Shown here: positions 25,311-32,737 of the stretch, piece after piece
How positions within the stretch are numbered: position 1 is the first letter of the stretch
How the letters are laid out: each line of letters opens with the position of its first letter
Source of the DNA: Planctomycetaceae bacterium
GTDB taxonomy: Bacteria; Planctomycetota; Planctomycetia; Planctomycetales; Planctomycetaceae
Direction of reading: 5' to 3'
DNA: 32,931 nucleotides
NCBI GenBank assembly: GCA_029259845.1
Contig: JAJDEI010000233.1
Location: 1-32,931 of the forward strand
Notes under the pieces: generated by a model
Told to the model about the DNA's origin: nothing
The model's input: only the letters and a program-made list of their open reading frames with translations
Databases searched by the model: none
Translations under genes and position numbers: made by a program

Positions 25311-25440
25311 GAGTGGCTGGGGCGACGAAAACGTGTCCACAGACCGAAGACTGGGGCCGTGACGCGGTTCGTTCATTGTCCGCAGCCCCAGGATTCCGAG
25401 CGGGCCATCAATCATTGGTGTTCGATTGCCCCAGCCACCC
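25311..25440. mobile_element. MITE-like element R3, copy B (130 bp, inverted)
   Basis: The ends GAGTGGCTGGGGCG (25311-25324) and TGCCCCAGCCACCC (25427-25440) match the 14-bp ends of copy A with one difference each. Read on the minus strand it shares ATGATTGA and GAACGAACCGCGTCACGGCC with copy A, plus CCCAG and TTCGG further on. It is shorter than copy A by about 28 bp, mainly near the right end. Confidence 0.78.
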
Positions 25441-25520
25441 CCGCCATGGCGCGAATGCACCTGTCACGATACGGGACGCGAAACGCCACGACGCAGGAAC
25501 GGCATGCCGCGATGCCCGTG

Positions 25521-25546
25521 CAACATCCGGACATGCCCGGATGTTG
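25521..25546. terminator. perfect 10-bp hairpin before the acylphosphatase gene
   Basis: CAACATCCGG-ACATGC-CCGGATGTTG forms a perfect 10-bp stem with a 6-nt loop, 19 nt before the acyP start codon. No T-run follows. It may terminate upstream transcription or structure the acyP leader. Confidence 0.4.
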
Positions 25547-25565
25547 AATTGATCCACGCGATGTC

Positions 25566-25856
25566 ATGACACCAAAACCTTCGTCCCCAGTTTGCTTGCG
25601 TGTCACCTACGAAGGGCGTGTTCAGGGAGTCGGCTTTCGCTGGACGGTTTCGCGCATTGCCCGCCGGTTTGAAGTGGCCGGAAGCGTCCGTAATCTCGCT
25701 AATGGGAAAGTCGAGCTGATCGCCCAGGGAGACCTCCCCGTCGTCAGTGACTTCCTCGCGGAGGTTGCCTCAGCCATGCGAGTCAACATCGAAGGCTCCA
25801 AGACTGTGGAAATCGACATTCAGGAGGACCTTGCGGGTTTTCAGGTCCGGCATTGA
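25566..25856 (+). CDS. acyP: acylphosphatase
   Basis: A 96-residue cytosolic enzyme that hydrolyses acyl phosphates such as acetyl phosphate or 1,3-bisphosphoglycerate. The signature loop GRVQGVGFRW (17-26) contains the catalytic Arg25, and GSVRNLANGKVELIAQG (39-55) contains the catalytic Asn. The ferredoxin-like fold length is normal and it ends FQVRH. ATG 25566 is the natural start. It lies 188 bp before the ABC permease, too far for certain co-transcription. Confidence 0.95.
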   Translation: MTPKPSSPVCLRVTYEGRVQGVGFRWTVSRIARRFEVAGSVRNLANGKVELIAQGDLPVVSDFLAEVASAMRVNIEGSKTVEIDIQEDLAGFQVRH

Positions 25857-26044
25857 TCTCATCTCGAATGAAGGGGGAAGTTTCGGTTCCGTTCGGTCCG
25901 GGAACTGACTACAGTGAATTCTGGAATGTTTCCACCACCGTCCCTGTTTTTTTCGTACGGACAGTGGCCCGTCATTCATCGGGCGGCCGGGCTTTTTATC
26001 TGCCACGGTACTTGCGACTCGGAAAACTGGAGGAGAAGCCGTTG

Positions 26045-27019
26045 ATGTCCCCACTGACCCTATTGTCCGCCGCTCCGGCAGCGGCATCGGTCCCGACCAC
26101 TCCGTACGGGATGATTGCCGTTGGCGCAGTGGTCGCGGCTGTGCTCTTCGTGTTGGCCAACTATTTCACGCGCTCCGGGACCATCGCCCGGGCGACGGTG
26201 AAGGAAGCGCTGCGGCAGCCGATCTTCAGCCTGATGGGCGGACTGGCCGTGCTCATTCTCATCGCCAACTACTACGTTCCCTTCTTCACGATGGGGAGCG
26301 ACACGCGGGTGTTCATCGATTGCGGTCTGCAGACCGTTTTGATTTGCTCGCTGCTATTGAGTATTTGGACGGCGAGCATCAGCGTGGCGGATGAAATTGA
26401 AGGCAAGACGGCGATGACGCTGCTGTCGAAGCCGATCAACCGCCGGCAATTCATCGTCGGCAAGTACACGGGCATTCTGCAGGCGGCCCTGATGATGATC
26501 GTCATGCTGGGAGCCGTGCTGTTTATCGCGACTTATCTGAAATTTGGCTACGACCAGCAGGAGTCCGGGCAGGAGCGGGCAGCGCTGCTGAATCTGTCCG
26601 GAGGGTTTCCGTGGGTCGTCCGCAGCCGGTGGTACGCCGCTATGTCGATCCTGCCCGGCTTGACACTCATCGCATTTGAAGTCGCCGTGCTGACGGCCGT
26701 CAGTGTGGCGATCTCGACCCGCGTGTCGATGCTCGTCAACATGGTCAGCTGCTTCGCGATTTTCGTGATCGGGCATCTCACACCAGTGCTGGTGCAGACC
26801 AGTTTTCAAGGGGATGCGCTCGTGTTTGTGCGATTCGTCGCCCAGGCACTGGCGACGGTGCTGCCGACATTGGACATGTTTAACATGTCGACGGCCATTT
26901 CGACCGGGGCACCGATTCCGGCCGACTATCTGGGGTTCTCGCTGTTGTACTGCCTGGCGTACAGCACAGCGGCGGTGCTGCTGGCGTTCATCCTGTTTGA
27001 AGATCGCGACCTCGCGTGA
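26045..27019 (+). CDS. ABC-2-type transporter permease
   Basis: A 324-residue integral membrane protein with about six hydrophobic helices (for example GMIAVGAVVAAVLFVLANYF, FSLMGGLAVLILIANYYVPF, ALMMIVMLGAVLFIATYL). It has the ABC-2 permease hallmark after helix three, DEIEGKTAMTLLSKPINRRQFIVGKY (about 118-143; key residues E, L, P, R), the loop contacting the ATPase. It resembles the permeases annotated as multi-copper-enzyme-maturation type (NosY-like). ATG 26045 has a near-perfect GGAGGAG at 26029-26035. Its TGA overlaps the GTG start of the following ABC-exporter-like gene. No intact ATPase gene is adjacent, which is unusual for this class. Confidence 0.88.
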   Translation: MSPLTLLSAAPAAASVPTTPYGMIAVGAVVAAVLFVLANYFTRSGTIARATVKEALRQPIFSLMGGLAVLILIANYYVPFFTMGSDTRVFIDCGLQTVLICSLLLSIWTASISVADEIEGKTAMTLLSKPINRRQFIVGKYTGILQAALMMIVMLGAVLFIATYLKFGYDQQESGQERAALLNLSGGFPWVVRSRWYAAMSILPGLTLIAFEVAVLTAVSVAISTRVSMLVNMVSCFAIFVIGHLTPVLVQTSFQGDALVFVRFVAQALATVLPTLDMFNMSTAISTGAPIPADYLGFSLLYCLAYSTAAVLLAFILFEDRDLA

Positions 27020-29007
27020 GCCACACCTCTCCCAGCGCGTTTCAGCGTGTTGTTCCCCGCCGCATCTGGTGGCAGGGGCCGGGAAAGTGGGTGATGTTCT
27101 GGTCGGCGGCGGCGGCGATTTCGCTGTGCGTGCTGCTGGTCGTCATTGCCCTGCTGGCCGATCTGCTGGCGACTCGCGGAGAAGTGACCGTTTCGGAAGC
27201 TCAGGTTTCCGTCCTTCGCGACCGCTTGGGGGATGTGCCTGTCCCGGACCTCCCCGCAGGCGAAGGGCATGCCCCGAGCGTCCGGCTGACCGGCAACGGC
27301 CTGCTGCCGGCCCTGGCCTGGAGCGAGGGACACCAACCGTGGACGAGCCTGCTGGCTACGCTGTACCGTTCGGCTCCCGGATTTCGCAATAACGCATCCA
27401 CGCTGTCGTATCTGGTGATGCTCGGAGCACTGACGGGTGTCGTCTTCACCGTCGCGCTGTCCCGTGCCCGGGCAAGAAGCCTGCAAGCGGGCATGCAGGT
27501 TGCTGCGCGGCAGCGAACCCACCTCCACCGGCAGGCGCTGCGGCTGGGGCCGGGGGACTTGAGCGGTGAGTCGCGGCGCACCGCACACGCCCTGTTCACG
27601 ACCGAGGTCGACCGTATCCGCCAGGGACTCACGGCCTGGATGCAGTCTGTCCCGCGCGATCCTCTCATTTTCCTTTTGCTTGTCCTGATCGCCATCAGCA
27701 TCGATTGGCGTCTGACGCTGCAGTGTCTCGTCCCCTTGGGGGCCTGCTGGTGGTTCGTGCATCGTGAGCGGTTCTGGGGTCGGAAACAGCGAGAACTGGC
27801 CCAGGCGCGTGCGGAGACGGAGTTGCGGCTCCTGGCCGAAGGGCTCAACAAGGCACGCATCGTTCGTGGTTACAGCATGGAGGAGTACGAGCAACATCAA
27901 TTCGAGAAATACCTCGATCGCTTCACCCGTGGGGTCGCCACCGGCCTCCGGCAGGAGCGATTGGCGATCTGGGCGTCCCGTGTCTTGATCGTCGCCTGCA
28001 TCACGCTCGTGCTGTACATGGTGGCTGCCAAAATGCTCGCCACGGCCAATCCGCTTTCGGTGTTCGGCGCGGTGCTGCTGCTGTTAGCCTTCGGCAGTCT
28101 GTTCGTCGTCGTGGAGTTCCTGTTGCAGCTCGGCGAGATTCGCGCCCGGATCGCCGGAAGTGCCGATAAGGTGGTCCGCTATCTCGGTCGCATCCCGGAA
28201 GTCGGGCAAGCAGTCGGGGCGAAGTTCCTGGAACCGGTCTCCAAGTCGGTCATCTTCGAATCCGTCAATTACCGCGTGAACGGTGTGGCCGTGCTGGAAG
28301 ACTTCGACCTCCGGCTGCCCGCCGGATCGACGACGGCCATCGTTTCCATCGACCCGCTGCAGGCGCAGACGATCGCCTACATGCTTCCCCGATTCATCGA
28401 GCCGCAGGCGGGGCGGGTGTTGTTCGACAGCGAGGACATCAACTGGGGCACGCTGGAGTCCCTCCGGGCGGAGACGATCTACGTCGGGGGGGCGGACCCG
28501 TTTTTCACGGGGACCGTTCTGGAAAACATCACCTGCGGGCATCAGAGTTATGGTCTGCCGGAGGCCACTGACGCGGCCAAGAGTGTCCATGCCCATCAGT
28601 TCGTCACGCGGCTGCCCCAAGGTTACGAAACCCTGCTGGGCGAGCACGGGGAACAGCTCGATGTGGGCCAGGCGTTTCTGTTGGGGTTGGCCCGCGCCGC
28701 CCTCCGCAAACCGGCCGTCTTAATCATCGTAGAGCCGCTCGCCAAGCTGGACGATGACACCAAGTCCCTGCTCGACGACGCCTATCAAAAGCTGCTCAAA
28801 GATCGCACGGTACTGTTCCTGCCGTCCCGGCTGTCAACGGTTCGTCGCTGTGGCCAGGTCGTGCTCGTCAACAACGGCAAGGTCGAAGCGACCGGCACTC
28901 ACACGGAACTCCTGAAGAACTCGGACGTCTACCGTCACTGGGAGTACATGACGTTCAACACGTTCCAACAGCCGCCCGGCGAGAGCGCCGAACGAGCCGC
29001 TTCGTGA
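27016..29007 (+). CDS. ABC-exporter-like protein with degenerate nucleotide-binding domain
   Basis: A 663-residue fused transmembrane plus NBD protein, GTG start overlapping the previous stop (GTGA). The first 400 residues have about five or six membrane helices, including FWSAAAAISLCVLLVVIALL and VLIVACITLVLYMVAAKML, with an exporter-type coupling region. The NBD fold (about 405-650) is recognisable by FESVNYRVNGVAVLEDFDLRL, but every ATP motif is altered. The Walker A position reads IVSIDPLQAQTIAYML with no GKS/T. The Q-loop glutamine is Gly (YVGGADPFF). The signature is LDVGQ. Walker B is LIIVEP (Asp to Val, Glu kept). The H-loop His is Ser (LPSRLSTVRRC). The surrounding sequence stays well ordered, so this looks like a maintained pseudo-ATPase, not a decaying gene. 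Confidence 0.88.
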   Translation: MSHTSPSAFQRVVPRRIWWQGPGKWVMFWSAAAAISLCVLLVVIALLADLLATRGEVTVSEAQVSVLRDRLGDVPVPDLPAGEGHAPSVRLTGNGLLPALAWSEGHQPWTSLLATLYRSAPGFRNNASTLSYLVMLGALTGVVFTVALSRARARSLQAGMQVAARQRTHLHRQALRLGPGDLSGESRRTAHALFTTEVDRIRQGLTAWMQSVPRDPLIFLLLVLIAISIDWRLTLQCLVPLGACWWFVHRERFWGRKQRELAQARAETELRLLAEGLNKARIVRGYSMEEYEQHQFEKYLDRFTRGVATGLRQERLAIWASRVLIVACITLVLYMVAAKMLATANPLSVFGAVLLLLAFGSLFVVVEFLLQLGEIRARIAGSADKVVRYLGRIPEVGQAVGAKFLEPVSKSVIFESVNYRVNGVAVLEDFDLRLPAGSTTAIVSIDPLQAQTIAYMLPRFIEPQAGRVLFDSEDINWGTLESLRAETIYVGGADPFFTGTVLENITCGHQSYGLPEATDAAKSVHAHQFVTRLPQGYETLLGEHGEQLDVGQAFLLGLARAALRKPAVLIIVEPLAKLDDDTKSLLDDAYQKLLKDRTVLFLPSRLSTVRRCGQVVLVNNGKVEATGTHTELLKNSDVYRHWEYMTFNTFQQPPGESAERAAS

Positions 29008-29146
29008 GCGACTTGTCCCGCTCTCCGGCATCCGGTGTTTCAATCGTGCGATCGCGTGGCGAGCAGGAACAACGTCCCTCGCGAGCCAACCCCCTTTGGT
29101 GAATCGACACACCGGCGATCTTGCCTCCCCGGCTGTCTTGGTTCTC

Positions 29147-29794
29147 ATGGGTTCTCAAATGGCAAGCGTCGATTCCGAACGAGCCGCGCAACCGGCCGGG
29201 TCTCCCCCGTTGGTGGAGCGCGCGTTGAGAGTGGCCGCGAGCTACCATCACCCGCAGTCCCGCAAAGGGGGAACGGTCCCCTACATCACCCATCCGGTTG
29301 GTGTGGCGCTACTGCTGCACCGGTTCGGCTTTGGCGACGACGCGTTGGTTGCCGCCGCTCTGTTGCACGACGTTATCGAAGACACGCCCTGCACGCTCGA
29401 TGATCTCATCTCCCGATTTCCGCCGGAAGTCGTCGAGACGGTCGCCGCCCTGAGTGAACGCAAGCACGGCCCGGACGGCTCGCCGCGTCCCTGGCGGAAC
29501 CGCAAGCAGGAGCACATCGAACAAATCAGAGCCGCCAGTTGGCGGGCGCGGGCCGTTCTCCTCGCCGACAAACTGCACAATCTCTCCTCGATCCAGTTCG
29601 ACCTCGATGCCGGCGAAGAGGTGTGGAGCCGCTTTCACGCACCACGGGCGGAGGTTCTTTGGTACCACCGCACGATCATCGCCGCCGCCTGCCAGGACGA
29701 CCCGCGGCTCTCCCCCCTGGCCGACGCCTGCCGCGCAGTGCTCGACGAACTCGCCCCCCCGGCGAGCGGGGCAAGTTGCCCTCCCGATGAGTGA
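29147..29794 (+). CDS. small HD-domain hydrolase, SpoT/Mesh1-like
   Basis: A protein of about 215 residues made of one HD domain. The sequence follows RelA/SpoT-type hydrolases: ASYHHPQSRKGGTVPYITHP (first metal His and the Arg-Lys nucleotide contact), ALVAAALLHDVIEDTPCTLD (HD pair followed by the ED of SpoT-type enzymes) and LLADKLHNLSSI (Asp of the metal site). No synthetase or TGS domain follows, which fits a small alarmone hydrolase that degrades (p)ppGpp, though other nucleotide substrates are possible. ATG 29147 or 29159 is the likely start; a TTG at 29096 would add a poorly conserved leader. The C-terminal tail is Pro/Ala-rich. Confidence 0.82.
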   Translation: MGSQMASVDSERAAQPAGSPPLVERALRVAASYHHPQSRKGGTVPYITHPVGVALLLHRFGFGDDALVAAALLHDVIEDTPCTLDDLISRFPPEVVETVAALSERKHGPDGSPRPWRNRKQEHIEQIRAASWRARAVLLADKLHNLSSIQFDLDAGEEVWSRFHAPRAEVLWYHRTIIAAACQDDPRLSPLADACRAVLDELAPPASGASCPPDE

Positions 29795-29963
29795 GCATCA
29801 TCCCGCGCTCACAACAGACTTTTCGTTCAGTCTCCCGGTCCAACGCGGGGTGATGGGAACTCGTGTCCGCGAAACGGTTTGACGCATCAGCGTGCCAACC
29901 CAATCCCAATCAGTGAATGCCGACGTCTCTGGAAGATGCTGTGCCGGGTGCCATGGAACGCCG

Positions 29964-31365
29964 TTAACCCTTTTGTTTGAGGGGTGGGATGGTTCGGGCG
30001 AGTTGGATTCTGGGTTTGTTGGCGCGTTGGATGCGGGGGGGTCCGGCGGGGGGGCGGATTTGTTTTTTCTGGGCGTAGTCGCGGCTGGCTTTGTGGGCTC
30101 GGGGGTACGTGTCGACGAGGGCACAGCGGAGCCGGTGGCGCAACGTGTGGCGGGTGTCGGCGGGGTGATAGTAGTCGCGGGCGATTTGGCGAAACGCGCG
30201 GAGGCTGCCGGCGGCGCTCAGCCGTGCGAGGGGGATCTCATGACGGATCAGTTCGTCGCTGGCGTACAGCAGCAGCGCCCCGAGGCCGACCAGCGACCAT
30301 TCCCGTTCGACCCGCGCATTGGCAGACGCGTGACTGCGGAGCTTGCGGCGTGCGAAGGTTTGTTTGAGGTGTCGGCAAAACACTTCCACGCCCTAGCGAG
30401 CCCGATCGACGTCGGCCGCTTGTCGATCACTCAGCCGCCGGCCCGGCAGCAGGCGGACGATCAAATGGAGCGGATGCCGTGGTCCTTGAACGACCACATG
30501 ACGAAACGCGAGCGGCGGCTCACGGCGGGCCGCGGCCTTGTCCGGCCACACGTAAACGGTGTGCATCGATTCCCGGACATCGCCCAACTGCTTCCAGAGC
30601 GTGACGTTCGCCCCCACGCGCACCAGCAACCCCCGACCGCTGGCCAGCACCGTGCGGGCGAACTCATAACCCACAAACCCGGCGTCCCCACAGAGCAGTG
30701 CCCCGTCCGGCAGCGTCTCCAGCATTTCCAACGCATGCGATCGTTCGCTGCTGTCGGACGGGCCGATCCGCCAGTCCCACGGCAGATGCAACGAGACATG
30801 AAACAGCGTCGTCAGCCACAGCTGGGGATGGCCGGCGTGCTTCTGTCGGGAGGGCTAACGCCGTTTGCCGCGAGCCGTCTTCGTCCGCCGCGATCGTGTT
30901 CGCGACGGAGCAGACGATTGCTCATGAGACTTCGTGCGCGGCAGGCCGATGCGGCTGCCGTCCATGCCGAACACGACCAGCCCGTGCAGCGTCCAGTGCT
31001 GGGTCATCTCCTGCATCCGCTGCCGCAGCGCCTGCTGCAACAACGCGACCAAGGGATTCGTCCAGCGGCACAACAGCTTGAGAAACGCCTGGTAGGAACC
31101 GGCCGGCTGCACGCCGTCGTCTCGCAGGTGGGCCACCAGCCGCCGACTGCACGCGAACCGCTCCGTGAGCGTCGCTTCTCCCGACCAGACCCACAACATC
31201 GCGGCGGCTGCCAGCCAGCGGGGCGTCCCAGTGGGGCGTCCAGGTGCATTCGGCTCGAAAGGAGACCTCCGCAAAGCGAACGCCTCGGAACAGCCATTGC
31301 AACGCTTCGAGCACATCGACAGAATTCCTCCGCACGCCTTGGGCGTGCCGGCCCTGATGCGACAT
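29964..31365 (-). pseudogene. IS4-family DDE transposase, multiply disrupted
   Basis: From about ATG 31365 the protein begins MSHQGRHAQGVRRNSVDVLE, then LQWLFRGVRFAEVSF. A 13-bp tandem duplication (31216-31241) shifts the frame. The next frame gives LAAAAMLWVWSGEATLTERF and the first catalytic Asp in VFGMDGSRIGLPRT. TAG at 30855-30857 interrupts after ARGKRR; the same frame continues PSRQKHAGHPQLWLTTLFHV and the second Asp in LCGDAGFVGYEFA. A second TAG at 30393-30395 replaces the Trp expected in RARW-GVEVF, and the Tyr of the YREK motif is Asp. The end is VEVFCRHLKQTFARRKLRSH and onward to TAA. It cannot encode an active transposase. Confidence 0.87.
31216..31241. repeat. 13-bp tandem duplication causing the transposase frameshift
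   Basis: CAGCGGGGCGTCC and CAGTGGGGCGTCC are adjacent and differ at one base. Removing one copy rejoins AECTWTPR to WLAAAAMLW in a single frame. Confidence 0.8.
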
Positions 31366-31541
31366 CCCGAATCCTTGGGAAAAGTGGCCGGACATTCTTC
31401 GACGGCAATCAAAGAATCTCCCACACCACAATCCGCATCAAGACCTTTTCTTTCGATCCCCTCAAAAGGGTTAACGGCGTTCCATGGCACCCGGCCGTCT
31501 CTTCTCAGTTTCTCTGCGTCCATCCGCGTCCTCTGCGGTGA

Positions 31542-31748
31542 CTACAACCCATTCGCCATGCGTTTGATCCCATCCTTCAGACGCTGCACATTGAAGTTGA
31601 TGAGTAGTCCCAACCGTTTGTCGGCCAGCTTGAGATACGACAGCAACTGAGCTTCATAAATCGGTGCCAACCTTTCAACCGCCTTGATCTCCACGATCAC
31701 CAGTGACTCGACGAGCAGATCGATCCGATACCCCACGTCGAGCCGCAC
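31542..31748 (-). pseudogene. GxxExxY family protein, N-terminally truncated
   Basis: The 68 residues RLDVGYRIDLLVESLVIVEI..KAVERLAPIYEAQLLSYLKL..GLLINFNVQRLKDGIKRMANGL match the C-terminal half of GxxExxY proteins, small PD-(D/E)xK nuclease-fold proteins of about 125 residues. The kept part carries the catalytic D..ElK core (DLLVES-VIVEIKAVE). The first half, including the GxxExxY motif, is missing; beyond 31748 the sequence becomes the toxin cassette. It lies about 45 bp outside the right end of the IS. Confidence 0.75.
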
Positions 31749-31750
31749 GT

Positions 31751-32737
31751 CGCGCCTTCGGCAACCAACCCGCCAACGTCGCCACCACCTCCATCAACTG
31801 GGGTGATCTCGACGACCCCAGCCCAGTCGGAGCGTTCTTCGGCAGTATTGGCGATTCCCTGACCGCCACCGGGAACGGCATTCGCGCCGTTGGGGACTTC
31901 CTCGCGGCAAGGCTGCATCCAAATGCCGCGCAATCGCAAGACCCCATTGATGCGGCGGGCAACACGCTCGTCGGAAGTCTCATCGAATTTCCCTTTGACG
32001 TTGTCGGGGGAGTGGTCGACGTGCCCGGCTTGTTCGTCGGCGTCACCCAAGGCGCGGTTCGTTTTGCTGACGATTTCAGCACCTTCCGCTAGGCGGGCGG
32101 CGGCGGCGTGAACGGCACGCTGCTGGGACTCTCGGGGGCCACCGGCGTCGCGGGCTTCGTCGAGGCGTTCGCCGGCATCGATTTTCTCACTGGCGACCCA
32201 CTCACCGGCGATCAGCGGTTCGATCGCGGCGTGATCGGTGCCGGAGCCATCGGCGGCATCGTTTTGGGTGGTGTCGGCACGAGCGCCGCCCTCTCCAGCC
32301 GCGCGGCCATCGCCGCCAGCAACAGCTCCCGATTCGCCCGCGTCCTCAACACGAGCGTCCGGACATTCGGCATCGAAAGCGTCCTCACAGCCGACCTGTT
32401 GTACCTTCCAAGGGCGCTTATCAACGACCTCCGCTTCGCCCCACGTCGCGGGGTTGCAGCCAACCCATTTGCGAAGGGCGTTCCGCTTGAACCGGGACAA
32501 GCGGGACGGTTCTCTCATCTCGACAATAGGGCAATCGCCGGAGATGGATTGACTCCCCACCATATCCCACAGGCTGCACTTAGGTTCACAAGTCGCGCTG
32601 AGGGTGGTGCCATTGTTCTTCCACAAGCAGAACACGCGTTGACACGGACATTTCTGTCAAAAGGTGCAAGAGCTGTGGTTGCAGACAAAGGACTTCCATT
32701 TCGGACTGTTTTGCTTGGCCTGCTCCTCATTTTCTGA
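31751..32737 (+). pseudogene. orphan polymorphic-toxin C-terminal cassette with in-frame TAG
   Basis: One frame, broken by a TAG at 32090-32092, encodes a small-residue-rich pre-toxin region (GAFFGSIGDSLTATGNGIRA, VGSLIEFPFDVVGGVVDVPG; after the stop, GVAGFVEAFAGIDFLTGDPL and GVIGAGAIGGIVLGGVG). A C-terminal nuclease-like domain follows, GLTPHHIPQAALRFTSRAEG then LPQAEHALTRTFLSKGARAV. The TPHHIPQ and EHALTRTF histidines resemble HNH-type toxins at the tips of RHS and other polymorphic toxins. The RHS core is absent. The last conserved phrase, GLPFRTVL, is followed by an unrelated LGLLLIF and a stop, just before the IS3 element, so the 3' end also seems lost. The toxin family assignment is tentative. 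Confidence 0.6.

Larger units (their letters stand above)
25128..25565. other. intergenic region with MITE copy B and a 10-bp hairpin
   Basis: No gene between csrA and the acylphosphatase. Most of it is repeat sequence: element R3 copy B (25311-25440) and a hairpin (25521-25546). Confidence 0.6.
29943..31495 (-). mobile_element. decayed IS4-type insertion sequence with 33-bp perfect inverted repeats
   Basis: The outer ends 29943-29975 and 31463-31495 are exact inverted copies over 33 bases (starting GCCGGGTGCCATGGAACG and ending in CTTTTG). They enclose about 1.55 kb with one transposase pseudogene on the minus strand, whose stop codon lies within the left repeat. The flanks GATGCTGT and CGTCTCTT do not show an adjacent target duplication. 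Confidence 0.85.

Noticed and set aside
29924..31502. CGTCTCT on both sides of the IS as target duplication
   Set aside because: On the left it lies 12 nt away from the terminal repeat, on the right immediately next to it, so it is not a proper flanking duplication.
29892..31541. 549-codon plus-strand open frame
   Set aside because: It runs antisense through the whole IS element, including both inverted repeats, is rich in Arg/Gln/Pro and shows no domain. The minus strand carries clear transposase homology.
30393..32092. Reassigned TAG codon
   Set aside because: ftsY and csrA in this window end in TAG at the expected positions, so TAG is an ordinary stop codon here.
31697..32635. 312-codon minus-strand open frame
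   Set aside because: It overlaps the toxin cassette. Its sequence (runs such as GDGRAAGEGGARADTTQ) is low-complexity antisense, whereas the plus strand has ordered hydrophobic and HH-motif regions.
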